Translations under genes and position numbers: made by a program
Notes under the pieces: model-generated
Database searches by the model: none
Seen by the model: the letters and a program-made list of their open reading frames with translations, nothing else
Told to the model about the DNA's origin: nothing
Source: Proteiniphilum sp. UBA4084
GTDB lineage: Bacteria > Bacteroidota > Bacteroidia > Bacteroidales > Dysgonomonadaceae
Reading direction: 5' to 3'
Assembly: GCA_002383605.1 (NCBI GenBank)
Contig: DFYK01000136.1
Coordinates: forward strand, 1,063 to 13,009
DNA: 11,947 nt
Shown here: positions 1 to 5,161 of the stretch, piece by piece
Numbering within the stretch: position 1 is the stretch's first letter
Layout: every line of letters begins with the position of its first letter

Positions 1-429
1 CTTTTCGATGAAGAGGACCGGGTGCTTTGTGTGGTGGACCTGGATACGGTGATGCCGGGTTATGTATTGTCTGATTTTGGCGATTTTATCCGTACAGGTG
101 CCAACACCGGTGCCGAGGATGATAAAGATTTAGACAATGTATCGGTCGACCTGGCTATCTTTGAAGGATATGCAAAGGGATATCTGCAAAAAGCGGCATC
201 TTTCCTGACGGACACAGAGATAGAGAATCTCGCTTTCGGAGCGAAGTTGCTTACCTATATGCAAACGGTGCGTTTCTTTACAGATTATATTGATGGGGAT
301 ACCTATTATAAAATTGCCTATTCCGATCATAACCTGGTACGCACCAGAGCACAGTTTAAACTGTTGCAAAGCCTCGAAGCAAATTTCGAAGAAATGCGGC
401 GGATTGTGCTGCAGGCCGCAGGCCGCTAA
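1..429 (+). CDS. Phosphotransferase (APH/N-acetylhexosamine-kinase-like), C-terminal part
   Basis: The reading frame is open from the first base and stops at TAA 427-429, so only the last 142 residues are seen; the start lies upstream of the window. Visible residues 13-20 read DLDTVMPG, followed by a DFGD motif at about residues 26-29. This pairing is typical of the aminoglycoside-phosphotransferase fold, where the first aspartates bind Mg-ATP, and it matches the form I know from N-acetylhexosamine 1-kinases (NahK/LnpB type). These kinases phosphorylate GlcNAc or GalNAc released from host or mucin glycans. The catalytic-loop segment that should precede it is outside the window. The C-terminal half is helical. 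The GTG at 22 is internal, not a start. An amino-sugar kinase is my preferred reading; another small-molecule kinase of the same fold is possible. Nothing ties it to the ribosomal cluster downstream, from which 226 bp separate it. Confidence 0.72.
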   Translation, partial: LFDEEDRVLCVVDLDTVMPGYVLSDFGDFIRTGANTGAEDDKDLDNVSVDLAIFEGYAKGYLQKAASFLTDTEIENLAFGAKLLTYMQTVRFFTDYIDGDTYYKIAYSDHNLVRTRAQFKLLQSLEANFEEMRRIVLQAAGR

Positions 430-431
430 CC

Positions 432-578
432 CAGACCGCTGTACCTGACAAGCTTTCACTGGCAAAGCTGATCGCTGATCGCTGACTGCTGATTGCTATT
501 TCAGACCGCTGCATCTGTCAAGCTTCCACTATCGAAGCTGATAGCTGACTGCTGAAAGCTGATCGCTGACAGCTATTC
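432..578. repeat. Degenerate 7-bp tandem repeat arranged as a duplicated block
   Basis: The array begins two bases after the kinase stop codon. Two copies of a 35-bp segment starting CAGACCGCTG (432-466 and 502-536, 28 of 35 bases identical by my count) are each followed by a run of heptamers of the form GCTGANN. There are five units at 467-501 (GCTGATC, GCTGATC, GCTGACT, GCTGATT, GCTATTT) and six at 537-578 (GCTGATA, GCTGACT, GCTGAAA, GCTGATC, GCTGACA, GCTATTC). The total is 147 bp, or 21 x 7. Both runs end with a GCTATTY unit, so a 70-bp block seems to have been duplicated and then drifted. The unit length is not a multiple of three and the units contain TGA, so translation is blocked. Function unknown. 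Confidence 0.9.
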
Positions 579-622
579 ACAAATAATTATCGTAAAAACA
601 GTCGGCGCAAAGAAAAAATCAC

Positions 623-630
623 TATCTTTG
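623..630 (+). promoter_or_regulatory. Bacteroidota -7 promoter box (TATCTTTG)
   Basis: TATCTTTG fits the Bacteroidota primary-sigma -7 consensus TAnnTTTG exactly. Transcription would start near 636-638, leaving a leader of about 20 nt before the GTG at 656. No good TTTG -33 element is seen 19-21 bp upstream. It is placed to drive the DUF177-rpmF unit. Confidence 0.72.
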
Positions 631-644
631 CACCGCTTTATTTT

Positions 645-650
645 GAGGAG
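645..650 (+). promoter_or_regulatory. Shine-Dalgarno site (GAGGAG) for the DUF177 gene
   Basis: GAGGAG ends five bases before the GTG at 656. A strong Shine-Dalgarno match is uncommon in this phylum, and most other genes here have A-rich leaders. It supports the non-ATG start, because no in-frame ATG lies between it and the conserved protein start. Confidence 0.7.
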
Positions 651-655
651 AAAAC

Positions 656-1237
656 GTGGCAAAGTTTAGTTTGTACAATATTTCCCTAAAAAACCTTTCT
701 GCAGGACTGCATACCTATGAGTATGAGCTGGATCGGAAATATTTTGAGGCCATTGATGGCGACGAAGTAAAGAAAGGTAATGTGAAGGTGACGGTAACGG
801 TGAGACGCACGTCATCTACCTTCGAGTTTAATTTCGATATCAAAGGGGTGGTGCAGGTTCCCTGCACACGCTGTCTGGACGATATGGATCTGGAGGTGGA
901 TACCAAAAATCGGCTTATTGTAAAGTTTGGGAAGGAATATTCGGAAGAGAGCGACGAGATCGTTATCATTCCTGAAGATGAAGGAGAGATTAACATCGCA
1001 TGGTTTCTGTACGAATTCATTGCACTGACTGTGCCTATCAAGCATGTACACCCCGCAGGCGAGTGCAACAGAATGGTTTCCTCAAAGCTGCGTAAACATC
1101 GTGCTGTAAGTACCGACGATGGCGATGAGGATGAAGTGGACATGGGCGATGACGAAGACTTCGCCGATGAAGATGATACGCCGGCAAACGATCCAAGATG
1201 GGACGCCCTGAAAGGATTGAATATCGACGAAAATTGA
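656..1237 (+). CDS. DUF177/YceD family protein (23S rRNA accumulation factor type)
   Basis: A 193-residue protein with a GTG start chosen from the GAGGAG site five bases upstream. Family features: a central Cys-x2-Cys pair (C70 and C73, in PCTRCLDD), a later HPAGEC segment (C137), a very acidic linker (about residues 153-175, mostly Asp/Glu) and a conserved C-terminal DPRWDALKGL at 179-188. DUF177 (YceD in E. coli) is needed for normal 23S rRNA levels and is typically encoded just before rpmF, as here, where the L32 gene begins 29 bp downstream. The two are very likely co-transcribed from the box at 623-630 and end at the terminator at 1482-1518. A link to L32 or 50S assembly follows from this context and from the family. 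The exact biochemical activity is not known. The long acidic linker might mimic nucleic acid or contact a basic ribosomal protein; that is inference. Confidence 0.93.
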   Translation: MAKFSLYNISLKNLSAGLHTYEYELDRKYFEAIDGDEVKKGNVKVTVTVRRTSSTFEFNFDIKGVVQVPCTRCLDDMDLEVDTKNRLIVKFGKEYSEESDEIVIIPEDEGEINIAWFLYEFIALTVPIKHVHPAGECNRMVSSKLRKHRAVSTDDGDEDEVDMGDDEDFADEDDTPANDPRWDALKGLNIDEN

Positions 1238-1266
1238 AAATATAAACAGTAAAATTATACATACAA

Positions 1267-1452
1267 ATGGCACATCCAAAAAGAAGACAGTCTTCTGCAA
1301 GACAAGGAAAAAGAAGGTCACACGACCATGCTAAACTGCCCACCATGGCAATCTGCCCCAACTGCGGCGCCTGGCATATTTATCACACTGTGTGCGGCGA
1401 ATGCGGGTACTACAGAGGAAAATTGGCAATTGAAAAAGAAGTTACGGCATAG
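1267..1452 (+). CDS. rpmF: 50S ribosomal protein L32
   Basis: A 61-residue basic protein, the normal length for bacterial L32. It starts MAHPKRRQSSARQGKRR, the standard N-terminus that reaches into the 50S subunit. It then has a zinc-ribbon with four cysteines (C30-x2-C33 and C43-x2-C46), so this is the zinc-binding form and not the cysteine-free paralogue some bacteria use under zinc starvation. The 29-bp gap after the DUF177 gene is A/T-rich with no terminator, so they form one transcript. A strong terminator follows 30 bp after the stop codon. In many bacteria plsX would come next before fabH; here fabH follows directly. Confidence 0.98.
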   Translation: MAHPKRRQSSARQGKRRSHDHAKLPTMAICPNCGAWHIYHTVCGECGYYRGKLAIEKEVTA

Positions 1453-1481
1453 GCTTCTTCCTTTCATTTTATAGAAAACGG

Positions 1482-1518
1482 AACCCTGAAATAACCTGAT
1501 CGTGTTTCAGGGTTTTTT
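1482..1518 (+). terminator. Intrinsic terminator after rpmF
   Basis: A perfect 10-bp stem (AACCCTGAAA 1482-1491 with TTTCAGGGTT 1505-1514), a 13-nt loop and a T run at 1513-1518 followed by CTCATT. It should end or attenuate the DUF177-rpmF transcript. The fabH ATG is only 25 bp past the T run, so fabH needs its own start site very close to the gene or depends on read-through. Confidence 0.9.
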
Positions 1519-1542
1519 CTCATTATTATATTATTGACAACG

Positions 1543-2547
1543 ATGAAGCAATTAAACGCCGTAATAACCGGAATTGCAGCTGCTGTACCGGATTATATTC
1601 TTACCAATGAGGAACTTTCCACCATGGTGGATACATCCGATGAATGGATCATGACCCGTGTGGGAATCAAGGAAAGACGCATACTGAAAGGAGAACATCA
1701 AGGTATCTCTGTCCTGGGTACGCAGGCCGTGAAAGACTTACTGGCTAAGACCGGTATTGCTTCTTCTGAAATAGACGCGGTTATTTTTGCAACCTCCACA
1801 CCCGACCATGTCTTTCCCTCAGCAGCATCGATGGTCGCGGAAAATAACGGTATTAAAAACGCTTTCTGTTTCGATATGGAGGTTGCCTGTTCAGGCTTTG
1901 TCTATGGCCTGGAGATCTGTAACGGATTGATAAAGACAGGGAAATATAAAAAAATAATATTGCTGGCCGGCGACAAGATGTCTTCCATCACCAATTACAA
2001 AGACAGAACCACTTGTCCCCTTTTTGGTGACGCTGCAGGTGCAGTACTTATTGAGCCCACCGAAGAAAATATCGGTATCATCGATGCCGAACTTCATTCC
2101 GATGGAATCGGTTACAAGCCTTTACAGCTGAAAGCGGGAGGAAGCAAATATCCTGCAACACACGAGACGGTAGACAATGCCGAACATACCGTATATCAGG
2201 ATGGAAAGATTGTTTTCAAATATGCAGTATCACGCATGGCGGAGGTTTCCGAATCGATCATGAAACGTAACAACCTGACCACTGATGATGTAGACTGGCT
2301 GGTTCCCCATCAGGCGAACCTGCGGATTATTGATGCTGCCATAGACCGGACCGGCTTGTCGCGTGAAAAAGTAATGGTAAACATTGAACGATATGGCAAT
2401 ACCAGCGCAGGAACCATCCCCCTTTGCCTGTGGGAGTGGGAGCCCAAGCTGCGCAAGGGGGATAACGTGATACTGACAGCTTTCGGAGCCGGCTTTTCGT
2501 GGGGGAGCGTTTACCTGAAATGGGGATACGATTATAAAGAATCCTAA
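1543..2547 (+). CDS. fabH: Beta-ketoacyl-ACP synthase III
   Basis: FabH condenses an acyl-CoA primer with malonyl-ACP to begin each fatty-acid chain in the cytoplasm. With ATG 1543 the protein has 334 residues, close to the usual 310-340. The catalytic triad is present: Cys116 (in EVACSGF), His256 (VPHQAN) and Asn286 (YGNTSAG). The C-terminal GAGFSWGS glycine-rich segment is also typical. An in-frame TTG at 1534 would add three residues, but ATG 1543 gives the family-typical MKQLNAVITG start. The gene sits between the rpmF terminator and era, 11 bp before era, so fabH-era are probably co-transcribed. A weak -7-like TATTATTG (1529-1536) would place the start of transcription almost at the ATG, giving a nearly leaderless mRNA; this is speculative. 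Primer preference (acetyl versus branched) cannot be read from sequence. Confidence 0.97.
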   Translation: MKQLNAVITGIAAAVPDYILTNEELSTMVDTSDEWIMTRVGIKERRILKGEHQGISVLGTQAVKDLLAKTGIASSEIDAVIFATSTPDHVFPSAASMVAENNGIKNAFCFDMEVACSGFVYGLEICNGLIKTGKYKKIILLAGDKMSSITNYKDRTTCPLFGDAAGAVLIEPTEENIGIIDAELHSDGIGYKPLQLKAGGSKYPATHETVDNAEHTVYQDGKIVFKYAVSRMAEVSESIMKRNNLTTDDVDWLVPHQANLRIIDAAIDRTGLSREKVMVNIERYGNTSAGTIPLCLWEWEPKLRKGDNVILTAFGAGFSWGSVYLKWGYDYKES

Positions 2548-2558
2548 AAACAAAAAAG

Positions 2559-3452
2559 ATGCAGTCACAGAATCACCGTTCGGGCTTTGTAAACATCGTG
2601 GGTAATCCCAATGTAGGGAAATCCACGTTGATGAACCGACTGGTGGGTGAAAAGATATCCATTATCACGGCCAAGGCGCAGACCACACGACACCGTATCA
2701 TCGGAATCGTAAATGATCCCGCATTTCAGGTCGTTTATTCCGATACGCCGGGGGTGCTGCAACCCAATTATAAGCTGCAGGAGCAGATGCTCAACTTCTC
2801 GCTTTCTGCCTTGCAGGATGCCGATGTGTTGCTCTACGTGACCGATGTAGTGGAAAAAATTGATAAAAACGACAACTTCCTGTCAAAGGTGCAGCAACTG
2901 GAAATGCCGGTACTGCTTTTGATCAACAAAATTGATCAGACCAATCAGGCCGCACTGGAGTCACTGGTGGCACAATGGAGCAACCTGTTGCCGAAAGCAG
3001 AGATTTATCCGATTTCCGCGCTGAATAATTTTGCCATAGACAGGGTGCAAAAACGCATCCTGGAACTTCTGCCCGAATCGCCTCCCTATTTCGAGAAAGA
3101 TGCCCTTACCGATAAACCGGCTCGTTTCTTTGTGGCGGAAATCATCCGTGAAAAGGCTTTGCTGCTCTATCAGAAAGAGATACCTTACTCCATAGAAGTG
3201 GGTGTGGAGGAGTTTAAAGAGGAAAATGACATCATCAGGATCAGGGCGATTGTTCTGGTGGAGAGAGATACCCAGAAAGGAATCGTCATAGGCCATAAAG
3301 GGGAAGCACTGAAGAAACTGGGAACCATGGCACGCAAGGACATTGAACGTTTTTTTGAAAAAAAAATCTTCCTGCAACTTTACGTGAAGGTTGAGAAAGA
3401 CTGGCGCAACAGAGACAACATGTTGAAAACTTTCGGCTACAAGTTGGACTAA
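2559..3452 (+). CDS. era: GTPase Era
   Basis: A 297-residue GTPase that binds the 3' end of 16S rRNA and acts as a checkpoint in 30S assembly. GTPase motifs: G1 GNPNVGKS (15-22), G2 region QTTRHR (41-46), G3 DTPG (62-65), G4 NKID (123-126) and G5 SAL (153-155). The C-terminal KH domain carries IGHKGE (244-249), the GxxG loop that holds RNA. Length is normal for Era. The ATG at 2559 lies 11 bp after fabH, with an A-rich leader (CAAAAAAG). Near the 3' end the coding strand has T7 (3350-3356) then A9 (3358-3366), encoding RFFEKKIF; a run of this length is prone to slippage. The gene ends where the 8-bp repeat array begins. Confidence 0.98.
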   Translation: MQSQNHRSGFVNIVGNPNVGKSTLMNRLVGEKISIITAKAQTTRHRIIGIVNDPAFQVVYSDTPGVLQPNYKLQEQMLNFSLSALQDADVLLYVTDVVEKIDKNDNFLSKVQQLEMPVLLLINKIDQTNQAALESLVAQWSNLLPKAEIYPISALNNFAIDRVQKRILELLPESPPYFEKDALTDKPARFFVAEIIREKALLLYQKEIPYSIEVGVEEFKEENDIIRIRAIVLVERDTQKGIVIGHKGEALKKLGTMARKDIERFFEKKIFLQLYVKVEKDWRNRDNMLKTFGYKLD

Positions 3453-3548
3453 TGAGCCAATATGCCAATGTGCTAATGAGCCAATATGCCAATGTGCCGA
3501 TGTGCCAATAAGCCAATGTGGCAATAAGCCAATGTGGCAATGAGACCC
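3453..3548. repeat. Degenerate 8-bp tandem repeat (TRWGCCAA) between era and der
   Basis: The first unit starts on the base after the era stop codon. Eleven octamers follow without a slip: TGAGCCAA, TATGCCAA, TGTGCTAA, TGAGCCAA, TATGCCAA, TGTGCCGA, TGTGCCAA, TAAGCCAA, TGTGGCAA, TAAGCCAA, TGTGGCAA. A decayed twelfth is TGAGACCC. There is higher-order structure: units 1-3 are copied as units 4-6 (24 bp), and units 8-9 as 10-11 (16 bp). This implies growth by unequal duplication. Because the period is not a multiple of three, stop codons fall in all three forward frames (for example TGA 3453, TAA 3509, TGA 3541). The array ends 19 bp before the der ATG. Function unknown. Confidence 0.93.
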
Positions 3549-3567
3549 TAAAAGAAAGAAAAAAATT

Positions 3568-4881
3568 ATGCAGAATTTGGTAGCAATAGTCGGACGGCCC
3601 AACGTAGGGAAGTCCACCCTGTTTAACCGCCTGACACAGACGCGTCAGGCCATCGTGACGGAGGTTTCCGGTACAACCCGTGATCGTCAGTATGGGAAAG
3701 TGAACTGGAACGGGCAGGAGTTTTCTCTGGTCGACACCGGCGGATGGGTTGTGAATTCCGATGATGTCATGGAGGATGAGATCAACAAACAGGTGCGTAT
3801 TGCCATTGAAGAGGCCGATGTGATTCTTTTTGTGGTCGATGTGATGAACGGTCTCGCCGACCTCGATACGGGTGTGGCACAGATGCTGCGCCGCTCAGGC
3901 AAGCCTGTGGTGGTGGTAGCCAACAAATCGGATAATTTCGACATCGGACATCAGGCTGCCGAGTTTTATTCGCTCGGCCTGGGTGATCCGTACAGTGTGT
4001 CGGCCGTCAACGGATCAGGAACAGGCGATCTGCTGGATCACATTCTGACGTTGTTTTCCAGAGATAATGAGGAAGAAATTCTGGAAGATATTCCCAAATT
4101 TGCCGTCGTGGGACGCCCCAATGCAGGTAAATCATCCATCATCAATGCATTGATCGGGGAGGAGAGAAGCATCGTGACCGATATAGCCGGCACGACGCGT
4201 GATTCAATCTACATGCGTTACAATAAATTCGGCATGGATTTTTATCTGATCGATACTGCCGGCATCCGAAAAAGAGGAAAAGTGACCGAAGATCTGGAGT
4301 ATTTCTCGGTGATTCGCTCCATCAGGGTGATCGAAAATGCCGATGTCTGTGTCCTGATGCTCGATGCCACACGGGGAATAGAAAGCCAGGATCTGAACAT
4401 CTTCTCACTTATCCAGAAGAACCGCAAGGGATTGGTCGTTTTTGTGAATAAATGGGATACCGTGGAAGAAAAGGACAATGTGGTAATCAAAACATTCGAA
4501 AATGCAATCCGCCAGCGTTTGGCACCCTTCACCGATTTTCCCATTATCTTCGGCTCTGCGCTCACCAAACAACGCATCCTCAAAGTAATGGATACGGCCA
4601 AAGAGGTATATGTGAACCGGAAACGAAAAATACCTACCAGCAAAATCAACGAGATCATGCTGCCCATCATTGAAAGAACACCGCCCCCGGCCAACAAAGG
4701 AAAGTATATTAAAGTGAAGTATATTACACAGTTACCAAATACACAGATTCCCTCTTTTGCCTTCTTCTGTAATCTTCCGCAATGGATAAAAGAACCCTAC
4801 AAGCGGTTCATTGAAAACAGAATGCGCGAGAATTGGAATTTTTCAGGTACACCCATCAATATCTTCTTCCGGGAGAAATAA
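3568..4881 (+). CDS. der: Ribosome-assembly GTPase Der (EngA), two GTPase domains
   Basis: A 437-residue protein of the tandem-GTPase family essential for 50S subunit maturation. First G domain: GRPNVGKS (9-16), DTGG (56-59), NKSD (119-122) and SAV (145-147). Second G domain: GRPNAGKS (182-189), DTAG (229-232), NKWD (294-297) and GSAL (329-332). The last ~85 residues form the KH-like domain that packs between the G domains. Length and motif set are normal. The ATG at 3568 follows an A-rich leader (AAAGAAAGAAAAAAATT) with no clear Shine-Dalgarno site. It lies 115 bp after era, and most of that gap is the octamer array. No terminator or good promoter is seen there, so fabH-era-der is probably one unit, with the array inside its mRNA. 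Confidence 0.98.
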   Translation: MQNLVAIVGRPNVGKSTLFNRLTQTRQAIVTEVSGTTRDRQYGKVNWNGQEFSLVDTGGWVVNSDDVMEDEINKQVRIAIEEADVILFVVDVMNGLADLDTGVAQMLRRSGKPVVVVANKSDNFDIGHQAAEFYSLGLGDPYSVSAVNGSGTGDLLDHILTLFSRDNEEEILEDIPKFAVVGRPNAGKSSIINALIGEERSIVTDIAGTTRDSIYMRYNKFGMDFYLIDTAGIRKRGKVTEDLEYFSVIRSIRVIENADVCVLMLDATRGIESQDLNIFSLIQKNRKGLVVFVNKWDTVEEKDNVVIKTFENAIRQRLAPFTDFPIIFGSALTKQRILKVMDTAKEVYVNRKRKIPTSKINEIMLPIIERTPPPANKGKYIKVKYITQLPNTQIPSFAFFCNLPQWIKEPYKRFIENRMRENWNFSGTPINIFFREK

Positions 4882-4930
4882 TATTCCGACTGGTGGTTGA
4901 CAGCAACTGCCGGGATCTATGTGAATTTAA

Positions 4931-4972
4931 CTGAAATAAATAGTTTCAGCAAGGTTTCCCATTTCCTGAAAT
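4931..4972 (+). promoter_or_regulatory. Possible mutually exclusive hairpins (CTGAAA / TTTCAG / CTGAAA)
   Basis: TTTCAG at 4944-4949 can pair with CTGAAA at 4931-4936 (short loop) or with CTGAAA at 4966-4971 (16-nt loop). The flanking G4943 can add a G.U pair in either fold. The second fold competes with another weak stem, CCCATTT (4958-4964) with AAAT-GGG (4969-4976, one bulged C). This could be an attenuator-like switch or the 3' end structure of the der mRNA. Six-base matches occur by chance, so support is weak. Confidence 0.3.
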
Positions 4973-5038
4973 CGGGTTCATAATTCGGTAAGCCGTAAAT
5001 AAAATATCAAAAACCGATGAAATACCAAAAATATTGCG

Positions 5039-5057
5039 TTAATTTGTACAACTTTTG
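5039..5057 (+). promoter_or_regulatory. Candidate -7 boxes for the DUF349 gene
   Basis: TTAATTTG (5039-5046) and AACTTTTG (5050-5057) each match TAnnTTTG with one mismatch. Either would give a leader of about 95-115 nt that includes the hairpin at 5125-5142. No good -33 TTTG is seen. Confidence 0.35.
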
Positions 5058-5124
5058 ACAGGATTGCTGGATGATAAAAACTGCTATCGTGTTTTAAAAA
5101 AAAGAAAAAATTGAATGGCAACAT

Positions 5125-5142
5125 CCTGGCCGACCGGCCGGG
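5125..5142 (+). promoter_or_regulatory. GC-rich hairpin just upstream of the DUF349 ribosome-binding site
   Basis: CCTGGCC (5125-5131) pairs with GGCCGGG (5136-5142) around a GACC loop, a 7-bp stem with one G.U pair. It stands out in an A-rich leader. It ends six bases before GAAGGGA (5149-5155), the likely ribosome-binding site for ATG 5162. It might limit or stabilise initiation. If translation began at TTG 5111 it would be coding. Confidence 0.45.
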
Positions 5143-5161
5143 TAAAACGAAGGGACTACTG

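Larger units (their letters stand above)
4882..5161 (+). other. Intergenic leader between der and the DUF349 gene
   Basis: No convincing gene in 280 bp. It holds a possible competing-hairpin region (4931-4972), weak promoter-like boxes (5039-5057), an A-rich run (5097-5110) and a GC-rich hairpin (5125-5142). No classical terminator with a U tract is visible after der. A frame open from TTG 5111 runs into the DUF349 gene, but I treat it as untranslated. Confidence 0.6.

Noticed and set aside
432..578. Possible CRISPR array
   Set aside because: Repeats are 7 bp without unique spacers, and no cas genes are present.
715..1143. Minus-strand frame opposite DUF177 (142 codons)
   Set aside because: Ser/Thr-rich shadow of the acidic coding sequence; the + strand protein has clear family motifs.
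1534..1542. TTG start for fabH three codons upstream
   Set aside because: The ATG at 1543 gives the usual FabH N-terminus.
3286..3540. Second minus-strand frame with repeated LAYWLIS-like peptides
   Set aside because: Same cause: the octamer array read in another frame; it shadows the 3' end of era.
2961..3617. Long minus-strand frame (218 codons) across era and the octamer array
   Set aside because: It lies opposite the clearly conserved era coding sequence, and its HWHIGSLAHW-like peptide repeats come purely from the 8-bp array. No promoter or family resemblance.
4242..4697. Minus-strand frame opposite the second G domain of der
   Set aside because: A shadow of a gene whose motifs are all intact on the + strand.
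5111..5161. TTG start extending the DUF349 protein by 17 residues
   Set aside because: No ribosome-binding site before it, whereas GAAGGGA precedes ATG 5162; the segment also forms a GC-rich hairpin. Not fully excluded.
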